Positions 25,537 to 34,457 of a stretch of DNA of 64,000 nt are shown one piece after another. The translations under genes and the position numbers were made by a program. Source of the stretch: Phaeobacter gallaeciensis DSM 26640 (GTDB lineage: Bacteria > Pseudomonadota > Alphaproteobacteria > Rhodobacterales > Rhodobacteraceae); contig NC_023148.1 in the NCBI RefSeq assembly GCF_000511385.1, positions 1 to 64,000 on the forward strand. Reading direction: 5' to 3'. The notes under the pieces were generated by a model. It was not told the DNA's origin. It saw only the letters and a program-made list of their open reading frames with translations, and did not search any database. The first letter of the stretch is position 1; the number at the start of each line of letters is the position of its first letter.

Positions 25537-26711
25537 TCCGCGGCTCCTGAGTGCAGAGACAGCGTAACTTCAGTAACGGCCTCCTCCAAAAGGTCATCCA
25601 AGGCGTCTTCAGATAATTCGTCGGCAATTTCACGGGGCATTGCGTTTCTGAGTTCTTCGAGGATCTCTTTGGTGGCCAGCTGGAAGCCCGGTTCGGTGAG
25701 CTCGGCCCGCATCAGGCGCACTAGGTCATCCGCCTTTGCGTCGATCAGTTGTTTGGGGGCAACCACTTTGATTTTGTCGATAAACACGCGCTCGATGTCA
25801 TCGAGCAATTCGTTCGCAAGGGCCGTCAGTGTCTCAGCAGTATGGTGGCCTGTGGCCACCTGCAGACGCACCGCTATGCGGTGTTCTGGATGCTGCACCC
25901 CTTGGAGTGCACACCGAAGCGCGCTCAAAACTTCCTGAACATCTGAAGATTTACTGAGATCCAAAGCGCATTCGGTGAATCTCAGATGTCCAACCCGATG
26001 CCGTTCGATATTCGGAGTGTCATCATCAAGCTCGACAATCGCGACCGTACCGCCGGTAAGTTCTCCGAAGTGGCGTGGTTGCGGAATGCCCGGCATGACA
26101 GCGAGAACTGGGCCTGATGTGCGCTCAAAGGGGGCATGGATGTGGCCGAGGCACCAAAGGTCATAGCCATGTGCCAGCAGATCCTGCTCGGAGCAGGGAG
26201 CATAGGGATCGTGACCTGGCGAGCCATCCAGCGACGTATGCATCAGTCCGACGTTTTTCCGGCCAGCCACCGGCGCCGGGTAGTCGGGCAGGAAGCTTTT
26301 TGAGACATGCGCCGTGTCGAAAGACAGTCCGTGGAACCACACGCCACCGATTTCCACGCTGGGCTCGTTCTTGTGCAGCAAATGAATATTCGGACCCAGG
26401 TTACCGTGGGCTCGGTGATCGAGAAGGGCATCGTGGTTGCCACGGATCAGTACTGTGGGAACACCCGCGTCAGCGGCGCGTGCCAATTGCGAGATCAGAA
26501 ATGCCCGGGACTTCAGGTCTGGTTGGTCATTATCAAAGATGTCGCCAGCGAGAACCAGTGCATCGACACTTTCCGAGATTGCCAGATCAACAATGCGAAT
26601 GAACGTGTCCCGACTTGCCTGTTTCAGATGGTCACCCAGATCCGGATTGCGCATCGCGGTCGAGCGAATCGGCGACCCGAGATGAATGTCGGCTGAAACG
26701 AGGACACGCAT
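25533..26711 (-). CDS. YhaO/Mre11-like DNA exonuclease
   Basis: A calcineurin-type metallophosphoesterase of 392 aa. All five motifs are present in order: SADIHLGSP (DxH), LAGDIFDNDQ (GDxxD), LIRGNHDA (GNHD), GLMHTSLDG (H) and LGHIHAPFE (GHxH), within residues 6-200. The C-terminal part is helical and probably binds the ATPase partner. The ATG at 26711 places DxH at residue 7; the frame is open further to 26822 but would overlap the helicase gene. There is a 67-bp gap after the helicase and a 4-bp overlap with the YhaN-like gene. Expected to be a Mn-dependent nuclease gated by the ATPase. Confidence 0.88.
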   Translation of the reverse strand: MRVLVSADIHLGSPIRSTAMRNPDLGDHLKQASRDTFIRIVDLAISESVDALVLAGDIFDNDQPDLKSRAFLISQLARAADAGVPTVLIRGNHDALLDHRAHGNLGPNIHLLHKNEPSVEIGGVWFHGLSFDTAHVSKSFLPDYPAPVAGRKNVGLMHTSLDGSPGHDPYAPCSEQDLLAHGYDLWCLGHIHAPFERTSGPVLAVMPGIPQPRHFGELTGGTVAIVELDDDTPNIERHRVGHLRFTECALDLSKSSDVQEVLSALRCALQGVQHPEHRIAVRLQVATGHHTAETLTALANELLDDIERVFIDKIKVVAPKQLIDAKADDLVRLMRAELTEPGFQLATKEILEELRNAMPREIADELSEDALDDLLEEAVTEVTLSLHSGAAE

Positions 26712-26778
26712 AGATTTTAAATCTTCCTGAAAACGATCGATGTGAAAAAATGAATCTGCATAAGGATCTGTCCGGTAC

Positions 26779-28623
26779 CTATAAAATTGAAACCTGGCTG
26801 TCCTGGAACAAACCGCGCTCAACCAGTTCTTTTTTGGCCGCTTCCGCGGCTTTCGAAAACATCAAAATCCTAAGGTTCACTTCCGCCCGTGAAAAACAGA
26901 CATAAGCCAGCTTTTGAGTAAGTTCTTGCTGCCGGTCGGTCGGATTGCCCGCGACACCAGGGGTCAGAACTTTCGAAAAGCTGTAGGTATTCCAGGCTGC
27001 CTCGATATCGTCGATCATGACCAGCACGTTTTCATACTCTTCGCCTTTCGAGCCGTGCTGCGTACTGAAAGGAGAATTCTCATCCAGAAATTCGATGTAC
27101 TTTTCGAGTTCGTCAGCCTTCAGCTTGAAGAATTCATCAGCCAGCCAATCTCCTTTTTCCCTTTGGTGATCCTCATTGCCGGAGTCATAAGCTTGGCGGG
27201 GAGCGCGAGCCAACTGACCTGCAAGGCGGTCCGAAATTGGATAAAGCGCGTTCGCGCTACAGTATTCCAGAATTTCTTTGACCGTATTGCCTTCCCATTT
27301 TTCTGCCAAAGCAGCGGCGTGTTTTGAGGCTTCCTCGAGCATCTGTTTGAGGGTTTTGCTCTTGTTCGCTCCAGTGTCGTCAAAAGCAGGGCTTATTCTT
27401 CGGAGTGTTTCAATCAGCTTTTTAGGATAGTTGTTGCGGGATGCATCGACCAAAGAAAAAATGCCGTCCACAAAGGGCTTGAGAAGATAGTGCGTGCCGT
27501 CTTCATAGTCGGATTGGGATCTGGACGACGAATAGTCACCTGTAAAGAGCTTGTGCAGTGTAACGAATCCGAGCCTCCGGGCGATCATCTGGCGTGCCAG
27601 AAAAAGGTTCTTTACAGGAGTAATATCGGTCCATCCCCATTGTTCAACGGCTTCCTCGAACTTCGCCGTTACCTCATCGAGTTGTTCAGAGGTATAGGTT
27701 TTCCGTGGACCGGCAGGGTCGGGAGCCTGCGCGATCGTAATCAAGACGCTGCCCTTAACGTCGGAGTTCTTCCCACCCGGAACCTGCTTCAGATCGGTTC
27801 TGAAGTTGTTGAGAAGGTCGATCACCGAGGTTGAGCTTCGAAAATTCTCTTCCTTCGGAATCTTTTCGGAGCCTTTTGGACCGGCAAAACCTCCGGCACG
27901 CTTATCGTAAATCTGCTGCATCGGATCGCCGAAATATCCGACGATTGGTAAACCTTCGTCCGCGCACACAGCATTGAGCGCCTCGACGACCTGCGGGAAG
28001 GTGTCTTGAGCTTCATCGACAAAGATGTAGGGGTATTTGAACCCGAGGCCTTTGCGCAAGAGTGGTTTGTTCGTGATTAGATAGGCCGCGACGTCAATAA
28101 CATCATCATGGTTCAGGACACATTTGGAATAGTCGCTGATAACGGTTTCTTCGTAGCATATCGGCGGTTTATGCGCGTTTAGCGCAGCAAGTTGGGCAGT
28201 CAGGCGCTCAAGGTCTTTCCTCGCTTTTTGAGCGGCCTGAGACGTCCCCCCGTTGTCTTTCTCGCGGGCCTTTTCCATATGTTGCGGGACGATCGCATCA
28301 CGAAGGGTCTCCCGAATAGCATCCTGGAAGCGCGCGATTTCCGCCCAAAGGAACCCGTGCAGAGTGGAAACGTAAAAGAGGTCATCGAAACCTAGACGCG
28401 ACGAAATCACTCCAACGGCACGGTTTGTGTATGTGATACACACCACGCGCTGACCGTTTTTCCGAAGCTCGTTTCCACGGGACCTCTGGATTCCTTTCAG
28501 AGCTTCAACGAGCGATGTGGTTTTGCCTGAACCAGCGCCTGCGATAACCGAAAATGAAACGTCCTTGGCGATGCACTCAGCAATTTTCTTATCGGCCTCA
28601 GTTGGCTTGAGTTCTGCCGTCAT
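26779..28623 (-). CDS. UvrD/Rep-like helicase, GajB-like
   Basis: A 614-aa superfamily 1A helicase. Motifs in order: VIAGAGSGKTTSL (I), ITYTNRAVGVISSRL (Ia), IFVDEAQDTFP (II), GDPMQQIYD (III), NFRSS (IV), QHGSKGEEYENVLVMID (V) and YVCFSRAEVNLRI (VI). The ATG at 28623 overlaps the stop of the upstream OLD-family gene as ATGA, the tight arrangement of Gabija gajA-gajB and of class 2 OLD nucleases with their UvrD-like partners. In Gabija the helicase is thought to sense DNA ends and activate the nuclease. This protein is somewhat longer than the B. cereus GajB that I recall (about 490 aa). Confidence 0.85.
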   Translation of the reverse strand: MTAELKPTEADKKIAECIAKDVSFSVIAGAGSGKTTSLVEALKGIQRSRGNELRKNGQRVVCITYTNRAVGVISSRLGFDDLFYVSTLHGFLWAEIARFQDAIRETLRDAIVPQHMEKAREKDNGGTSQAAQKARKDLERLTAQLAALNAHKPPICYEETVISDYSKCVLNHDDVIDVAAYLITNKPLLRKGLGFKYPYIFVDEAQDTFPQVVEALNAVCADEGLPIVGYFGDPMQQIYDKRAGGFAGPKGSEKIPKEENFRSSTSVIDLLNNFRTDLKQVPGGKNSDVKGSVLITIAQAPDPAGPRKTYTSEQLDEVTAKFEEAVEQWGWTDITPVKNLFLARQMIARRLGFVTLHKLFTGDYSSSRSQSDYEDGTHYLLKPFVDGIFSLVDASRNNYPKKLIETLRRISPAFDDTGANKSKTLKQMLEEASKHAAALAEKWEGNTVKEILEYCSANALYPISDRLAGQLARAPRQAYDSGNEDHQREKGDWLADEFFKLKADELEKYIEFLDENSPFSTQHGSKGEEYENVLVMIDDIEAAWNTYSFSKVLTPGVAGNPTDRQQELTQKLAYVCFSRAEVNLRILMFSKAAEAAKKELVERGLFQDSQVSIL

Positions 28624-30710
28624 TCGCCGGCTCCCAGGTTTTGGGAGAGACGTGTCTCCAGCCATTTTAGGCCTTCGTCGATGTAGTGGGGAACATTCCA
28701 GTCCCGGTTCTCTCCCGCATTCGCTTCTTCGTCCCCGCCTGCCGGTATTTCGAAGGCAAGGACATCCATAGCAAATTCTGTTTTTTTGAAAGTATCGCTT
28801 TTAATGCGTCGCCAGACGGCCTCTTGCAATTCGGCTCGACCATCCGGCAAGTCAATGCCGATACTGAGTCCATCGGCATGGAAGTGGTCGAGGTTTTCGA
28901 AGACAAAGGCTTCTTCAAGGGTTCGCCCGTGGAAGGTTTGAGCATTGTCCTGACGGTTAACTTCTACTGGCTTTTGATAGGCGACAAAACGCATCCCTTC
29001 AGCTTGCAGACAATCGTCAAAGGTGTTGCCGGAGAGTTCGGCGACTCTCGTCTCTCCAAAGAAATACCCCAGAGTCGCATTCGACGAAACGGCTCCCGGA
29101 TGGGTAGCGACGCAACTCGCCCGGTTTCTCGCGGGATCAACGGAGTCGATATCGGTGATGACCAAATAGGGAATTTCGAGGAATTCCAACAATCCGGCGA
29201 AGCGCATCCCATAAGCGCCACCTACCTCCAGAATGGTCAGATACTTTTTGTTCAGATTCTGCGCCGATATGTCAATCATGCGCGGCAAAAGCAGTTTTTC
29301 CGCAGACCCCTCAACGAGTATGGCAGCATCGGAGAAGAACAAGTCGCAATGCGTAAGTCTCAGATATTTTTTGAGAAAGGAAAGTGATTCCTCTGGTTCA
29401 ATCATATCGCCGCCCAATTCAAGTGGCTCAGGTTGAAATTGGCGAAGGCTGTGCACGGTCGTTCCCTGATAGGTCACTCCATCCTGTTCACCGTTGATAT
29501 GGCACCGACGGAAGTAGCGGATTTTTGAGAAATCCACGGTATCCAGGATGTGCGACGAGTGGGTCGTGATTGTGAGCTGGGGCTTGCTTTCGCCTTCTGG
29601 TGCGTCAGCGGTGAGCACGTCCCACATCTGGCGAATGAATGTTTGTTGGACCTGAGCGTGCAAATGCACTTCCGGTTCTTCGATAAAGATCATCTGGCAC
29701 AGCGGACGGTTGTCTTCGGTCGCGAGCCATTGCCGATAAAAATGATCGACCTGAATGGCCATGAACACCAGGTTCTTGAAACCCAGTCCGTTATAGGCCT
29801 CGGGTAGCTCATGGCTGGTGCTGGCATCGACGTAGAAGAGTTCGGTGTTACCGCGTAACGCAACCTCCGAACTGAGTGTCGAAACGACCTTCATCGCGCG
29901 GTCGTTGTCGGAGGGAAGGCCAAGACCTCCGATCATTGTCATCAGGGGTCTGAAGCGTTCGTCGTAGTGCCTAGTCAGATTTTCATTATTCTGTTCAATG
30001 ATCGCTACAGCTTCTTCGGCCAGTTCCGCCTGCTCCAGGTTTCTCCGGTAATACGTCGCAAAGGCGTCTGACAGTCTGTTGCTCCTCGCGGCATTCTCGT
30101 CGTCAATATTTCGCTGGGCATCAACGAAATCGACGCGCAGCAGAGAATGGACAATCTTCTTGCCTTCTTGCGCGGAGAGTGCCGTTGCCACGAATTCCTC
30201 TTCCAGCTTTTCCAGCGAGGACACCTTGATGCCAAAATACTTTTTCAAGTTGCCTTCCATTCCAAGGAAGAAGCTCAAAGGGCGCTTGCGGGTACCGTCT
30301 TCCTTTGTCGGGAAAGCTGCATCGTAATGCTTCCAGAGTTCTGCTGCGTCATCCGCAGCGAACGAGCAGCGCATCCCGATTTCCGAGAAATCAGCGGAAA
30401 GGCTCGTTGCCAGGGCAAAGACCCGACCGAACGCAATTGAGTCCGGATCGATGTGAAACCAGAGATCAAGTTCTATTTGAGGTAGGCTGGATTCGTTCCT
30501 TGGAGCGTATGCGTCGATAGAGGCAATTGCGAGAATGGAGAAGTCATGAATCTTGAATTCCCGGTTCCCGAGAAAGCTTCGAATGGCAGCCGTCGCAGAA
30601 GTCTTGCCGCTGTTGTTCGGGCCAACAAAAACAGTTTCCTTGCTTTCGAAATCAACGGACACATCATTCAGGCGCCGAAAATTTCGAATGGATATACTAC
30701 CTAGACGCAT
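28620..30710 (-). CDS. OLD-family ATPase-TOPRIM nuclease, GajA-like
   Basis: A 696-aa protein. The N-terminal ABC-type ATPase has Walker A GPNNSGKTS (about residue 29), Walker B MIFIEEPEVHLHAQ (about residue 340), and switch His THSSH. A C-terminal TOPRIM domain has ILVEGSAEK (catalytic Glu) and VITDIDSVD (DxD). Class 2 OLD proteins pair with UvrD-like helicases, as here; GajA of Gabija is the best-known example and nicks DNA when nucleotides are depleted. The ATG at 30710 follows AGGGGGA; the longer frame from 30851 lacks a site. It is the first gene of the cassette, so the operon promoter must lie in 30711-30900. Confidence 0.87.
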   Translation of the reverse strand: MRLGSISIRNFRRLNDVSVDFESKETVFVGPNNSGKTSATAAIRSFLGNREFKIHDFSILAIASIDAYAPRNESSLPQIELDLWFHIDPDSIAFGRVFALATSLSADFSEIGMRCSFAADDAAELWKHYDAAFPTKEDGTRKRPLSFFLGMEGNLKKYFGIKVSSLEKLEEEFVATALSAQEGKKIVHSLLRVDFVDAQRNIDDENAARSNRLSDAFATYYRRNLEQAELAEEAVAIIEQNNENLTRHYDERFRPLMTMIGGLGLPSDNDRAMKVVSTLSSEVALRGNTELFYVDASTSHELPEAYNGLGFKNLVFMAIQVDHFYRQWLATEDNRPLCQMIFIEEPEVHLHAQVQQTFIRQMWDVLTADAPEGESKPQLTITTHSSHILDTVDFSKIRYFRRCHINGEQDGVTYQGTTVHSLRQFQPEPLELGGDMIEPEESLSFLKKYLRLTHCDLFFSDAAILVEGSAEKLLLPRMIDISAQNLNKKYLTILEVGGAYGMRFAGLLEFLEIPYLVITDIDSVDPARNRASCVATHPGAVSSNATLGYFFGETRVAELSGNTFDDCLQAEGMRFVAYQKPVEVNRQDNAQTFHGRTLEEAFVFENLDHFHADGLSIGIDLPDGRAELQEAVWRRIKSDTFKKTEFAMDVLAFEIPAGGDEEANAGENRDWNVPHYIDEGLKWLETRLSQNLGAGE

Positions 30711-31626
30711 CCAGTCCCCCTGTAAGCTGCGAAGATGATAGCAATCATTGGTTGTGTTCGGGAAGGTAAATTCGTCGCCGGTTGACACAAAACTGATGCT
30801 CGCAACGGCGCGAATGTCACCAAGCTGACAAAAGCAAGACAACTGCGTCACCCATCCAAACCCACCTTATGAGGCAGGGCTTGTCTACCGTGAAAGGGGC
30901 AGTCCAATGCGTCGCTCCCTAGGTGTAGAATTTCGGGAGGACCGAACCATGGCAACGAGGGATGTCCCCTTATTTGCATTCATTGCCATGAAGCCGCCAG
31001 TCCGTTCCCGGCCCATCACGTGGAGTGCTTCGAAAAGTAATCCGTGTATTCTGCAGCGTAGTCGCCTGCACATCAACCTTGGCTTATGCCTTGCGGCCTC
31101 CCCAGCTCGGCTTCGCGTGTCGCAGGGGAGAACGGCCCTTCGGTCCGTCGCGCATTCGGCCATGCGGCCTCACCGCGGCGTCGCACCCGGCGTCCCGGTT
31201 TGCCCGCCTCGCGAGCACGTCTCTCCCTGGCCGCTCCGCCGGATTGCGCTCTGGTCTGTTTTGCGGGGCAAAACGATCCCGCCGCTGCATCCGTCTCCCG
31301 CGTCCGGTCGGGCCGTTTGCCTGCTCGTGTCGGGCAAACCTACCGTCAAAACACACACACATGAGCGTGGAAGCATATCCTCCGGATGGCCCCCAAATCA
31401 GCCCGCGTCAAGGATCGCAAAACTTTTCGGCGAGGACGGGGCCTGTGGCTTGGGGCGGTCCCGTGCGTGAGGGCGCGCATGTGTCAGTTGCTGCACGCGG
31501 AAAACTTTTGCGCCCGGCAAGCCGGCGGCTGCGCCGTCCCTGACCCGGGCAGATTCGGAAACCAGACATTCGGCCATGCCCCCACACTCACGTGGTGGCC
31601 TTGCAACCGAACACTGGAGACCAGAC
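30711..31626. other. Gene-free 0.9-kb region between the defence-like cassette and the DUF2493 gene
   Basis: No convincing gene. It holds the leftward promoter region of the OLD-family gene on its AT-richer left side and a very GC-rich right part. Features seen: a 10-bp inverted repeat GGTTTGCCCG (31197-31206) / CGGGCAAACC (31331-31340), and two AAAACTTTT blocks near 31420 and 31502. Several overlapping frames are open here on both strands, but their composition is that of out-of-frame GC-rich DNA. Confidence 0.5.
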
Positions 31627-32556
31627 ATGGCTTACGACACTACGAACACCTACGAGACCATCGAGCTTTTCGGACTGACCGAGAAGGACGCCCACCTGCC
31701 GATCCCGGAAGATCACATCCTGAGCGACCACATCATCCGCGAGAGCTTCGAGGCTTTGCTCGGTCAGCTGCGCGGGACCGGGCTTGAAGCAGAGATCGAA
31801 CCGCTGGCCCATGGGCTCGCCACGATCCTGCAGCGCCGCAAGGTGGCGCTTGGCAAGGAGGTCGACCGCACCGCCGACAAGATCGGCGCGCTGGCAAAAT
31901 CCCACGACGGATCGGAGATCGCCGAGACCGCGCTCGACGAGGCGCAGGCGCGCTTTCTGCAGCTGCGCGAGATTGTCAGCGCTATCGAGGTGATGAGCGA
32001 GGCGGCGGCGGAATGCTACGAGATCGAGACGGGCCACGCCTTCATCCCGGCAGCCGGGTCGCGCGCAAGCGTCCGGGCGCAGGAGACCGGGGCGGTCTTC
32101 GAGGCACGGCAGCTCCTGGAGCAGCACGACTGCGAAACCGCCGAGAAGTCGAAAGTCGCGGGGGTGCCCCTGATCGTCTCAGGCGCCACCGACTGGACCG
32201 ATGTCGATGTGATCTTCAACACGCTCGACAAGGTTCGCGAACGGATCAAGCAGAACCGCAACCAGGAGATCTTCCTCTGCCACAAGGGCGGCAAGCACGG
32301 GGCAGAGATGATTGCGGCCCGGTGGGCCCGAGCACGCGGGATAGCACAGGCGCGCTTCGATCCGCGCTGGTCCGCGCATGGGCGGGCGGCACCGTTCAAG
32401 TGCAACGACGAAATGCTGGACGACAAGTTCGCGGCGACGGGGGTTGTACTCTTCGGCGGCAACGGAGTCGCGCTGAACCTCGGGCAGAAGGCGGAAGCGA
32501 AAGGTCTGACGGTCATGCGGGTTGCGGACCCGGCGAAGAAGGCGTCGCAGAATTGA
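31627..32556 (+). CDS. DUF2493 (SLOG-related) plasmid protein
   Basis: A 309-aa protein whose C-terminal third carries the DUF2493/YspA Rossmann-like domain. The key segments are VPLIVSGATDWTDVDVIF, then EIFLCHKGGKHGAEMIAARW, and ARFDPRWSAHGRAAPFKCND. This domain is related to the SLOG nucleotide-binding superfamily. The N-terminal 180 residues are acidic and helical. The ATG at 31627 follows GGAGACC. It is a marker gene of alphaproteobacterial plasmids, generally found with strawberry-notch and ParB-like genes; function unknown. A GC stem-loop with a short T run follows at about 32562-32590. Confidence 0.8.
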   Translation: MAYDTTNTYETIELFGLTEKDAHLPIPEDHILSDHIIRESFEALLGQLRGTGLEAEIEPLAHGLATILQRRKVALGKEVDRTADKIGALAKSHDGSEIAETALDEAQARFLQLREIVSAIEVMSEAAAECYEIETGHAFIPAAGSRASVRAQETGAVFEARQLLEQHDCETAEKSKVAGVPLIVSGATDWTDVDVIFNTLDKVRERIKQNRNQEIFLCHKGGKHGAEMIAARWARARGIAQARFDPRWSAHGRAAPFKCNDEMLDDKFAATGVVLFGGNGVALNLGQKAEAKGLTVMRVADPAKKASQN

Positions 32557-33095
32557 AGAGAGGGGGTCGCGCTTGGCGCGGCCCTTTCGTCATGTCTCAT
32601 GGTGCGTGCGGTCGGTCACGCGTGATCGGCAGCTCGTGGCGTCCAGTACCGTTATCCCTCTACCCGGTCCGTCAGAGTGCGGCCCATCCGCATCGGTACG
32701 GGCTGGGGATGGTGCGCACCTCACGCACATCGTTCGCAGCACAAGACGCAAGGGGTCGAGCCGTCGCACTTTAGGCTGAAGCCCTGCACGTCCCTCGGGG
32801 CGTGTTTCGGAACATCGAACCCACGCGGGCGGGCTCCGTGAGCACCCCGGCCAGGAGCGGCGGGACGAGGACGCAGATGACGGCGTCGGCGTGATGGAAG
32901 GGGTCATCCGGATCACTCCTTTTTGCTCATCGATGTGGATCGCACGGGGTCGGCCCGTCCGTGCCCTCAGCTCACGCTTCGGCAAGCACAAATACGGCTT
33001 CCACGGCAAAGCCGCGGACCCTCCGCATTTGCGCTTGCGACCGAGCCTCTTGCCCCCGTGCCGGGTGATCCCCATCGCAACAAGGAGTAACCCAA
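32557..33095. other. Gene-free spacer before the 68-aa gene
   Basis: About 540 bp. Apart from a GC-rich hairpin just after the DUF2493 stop (imperfect GGGTCGCG/CGCGGCCC, about 32564-32584), I see no gene and no clear promoter. Several frames are open by chance. The far end provides the AAGGAG ribosome-binding site of the next gene. Confidence 0.4.
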
Positions 33096-33302
33096 ATGAC
33101 CAACCACTACGTCGCAACCGTCCCCGTCAAGTTCACCGATACCGATGGCCAGGAGCGCACCCGCTTTCAGCGCGTGGGCGCCATGTTCCGCAACACCCGC
33201 AACGGGGACGGATCGGAGTTCTTCAGCCTCAAGCTCGACTTCCCCGTCGCGGTCTCGGAGCTGGTGATGTTCCCGCCGAGCGCGAAGGATCCCCAGGACT
33301 GA
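33096..33302 (+). CDS. Small conserved-looking hypothetical protein
   Basis: A 68-aa protein (MTNHYVATVPVKFTDTDGQE, then a beta-rich body ending FPPSAKDPQD) with an AAGGAG ribosome-binding site. It has strong coding character compared with its surroundings. No family recognised; similar small proteins are found near conjugation genes on Rhodobacterales plasmids (recollection). Confidence 0.6.
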   Translation: MTNHYVATVPVKFTDTDGQERTRFQRVGAMFRNTRNGDGSEFFSLKLDFPVAVSELVMFPPSAKDPQD

Positions 33303-33780
33303 ATCCTCTCACGAGGATGGGCCGCCCCGAGATGATCTCGAGGCGGCCCGATCCCTGTTCCAGGGATGCCGGGTCCGGCGGTCAGATCGCCCGAGGCGAC
33401 CTCGCCGTGCTTCCGGTCGCTGCGTGATCAAAGGACGATCGCCGACCGGAAGGGTCAGGCCGCGACAGACCGGCCAGTCAGCCTCAAGGGGGCCATCCAC
33501 AAAAACCTATCGGCCAGGGCCTCCCGGTTTTTGCGGCAGAGATTTGGCAAGCCAAATCTGGCCCTCCTTGACCCTGCCTGTCCGCCCTGTCGGTGGGGTT
33601 TGCGCCCGCCCGCGGTTCCGTCCGAACACTTGGCGTTCGGCCAGACCCTCGGGCGGGGCTGGCGGACGGGACCCCTAGGACAGGTGGGTCGCCCGGTGGT
33701 GAGGGCGGCAGAGCCGCGTCCCTGCGGGCCGCGGCGTGAAGCGGACACCAAGGCTGCCTGAGCCTGAATGCGACGTAAGT
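33303..33780. other. oriT: Candidate origin of transfer (oriT) region
   Basis: A gene-free stretch just upstream of the relaxosome genes with several perfect inverted repeats: CAAAAACC/GGTTTTTG (33500-33507, 33526-33533), AGATTTGGC/GCCAAATCT with a 2-nt loop (33540-33548, 33551-33559) and CCGAAC/GTTCGG (33622-33627, 33635-33640). oriT of VirD2-type systems usually lies beside the mobC-relaxase genes and contains such repeats. I did not find an unmistakable nic consensus, so the exact site is open. Confidence 0.45.
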
Positions 33781-33808
33781 ATATAATTGACAGCTTGGTA
33801 TATTATCG
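33781..33808 (+). promoter_or_regulatory. AT-rich promoter/operator of the relaxosome operon, operator copy 2
   Basis: The only AT-rich patch in this region: a TATAAT hexamer at 33782-33787, TTGACA at 33787-33792 and GGTATATTAT at 33799-33808. The last, read on the minus strand (ATAATATACC), matches the left half of the operator at 57254-57269. Promoter boundaries are not resolved. Confidence 0.4.
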
Positions 33809-33863
33809 TAAGGTAGGGGCAGCCTTGGTGGAAGGTGGCAGGAAATAGGGGGTCTTTCTTCGC

Positions 33864-34457
33864 ATGTCGCGCTCAAAACGTCTCACAGATGCGGACCGCA
33901 TGGAGATCGTTCGCGAAGCTGCGGAAGGCGTTTCCACTTCAGTGCTGGCAGAACGGTTTGGCGTGTCGGTGCGGGCGATCCAGTACACGCTCAAAGCCGA
34001 TGCCGAGCGCCAGACGGATGCCGCAATTCCGGTCTCAGCGGTCAGTGTGAAGGTCACGGCTGCGGAGCTTGCGGCGCTCGACGAGGTGCTGGCCGAGGCC
34101 GGAATCGAAAGCCGGGCCGAAGGGCTGCGGCGGCTCATTCAGGCGGCAGGCGGGGTGTTCGTTCCGGACGCGCAGATGGCAGCCGAGATGGCGCGTTACC
34201 GCGCTTCACTGCACGAGGTCGGCAATGGGGTCGCGCAGATTGCCAAGCAGATGACGCAGGCCAACCGGCGGGGGCAGGGGGCCGTGGGGGGCACGAGTGC
34301 CGAGTTCACCGAATTGCGGCTTGCGCAGATGCGCGGGTTGGCGCGGTTCATCCTCGATTCCGCCGACGAGATCGATCTGCTCCTGCGGCGTCGGCGCGAC
34401 GCGATGCAGCTCGAGGCCAGTGCCGCGCTAAGGGAGTTTGCCCATGCGGCTGAATGA
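33864..34457 (+). CDS. mobC: MobC-like relaxosome accessory protein
   Basis: A 197-aa DNA-binding protein. The N-terminus has a helix-turn-helix (LAERFGVSVRAIQYTL, about residues 28-43). The middle is a ribbon-helix-helix-like unit (VSVKVTAAELAALDEVL, then GIESRAEGLRRLI) and the C-terminal half resembles plasmid mobilisation MobC (EVGNGVAQIAKQMTQANRRG). It should bind oriT and help the relaxase. It overlaps the relaxase gene by 14 bp. It comes first in the mobC-relaxase-virD4 operon. Confidence 0.8.
   Translation: MSRSKRLTDADRMEIVREAAEGVSTSVLAERFGVSVRAIQYTLKADAERQTDAAIPVSAVSVKVTAAELAALDEVLAEAGIESRAEGLRRLIQAAGGVFVPDAQMAAEMARYRASLHEVGNGVAQIAKQMTQANRRGQGAVGGTSAEFTELRLAQMRGLARFILDSADEIDLLLRRRRDAMQLEASAALREFAHAAE

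Noticed and set aside
22132..30710. RecBCD/AddAB or plain SbcCD repair operon
   Set aside because: The helicase lacks an attached RecB-type nuclease domain, there is no RecC/AddB partner, and an OLD-TOPRIM nuclease is not part of those systems. The Gabija-plus-YhaNO reading fits better.
30907..31543. Overlapping rightward ORFs of 172-187 aa in the gap before the DUF2493 gene
   Set aside because: Arg/Pro/Ser-rich low-information translations present in several frames at once, with no ribosome-binding site.
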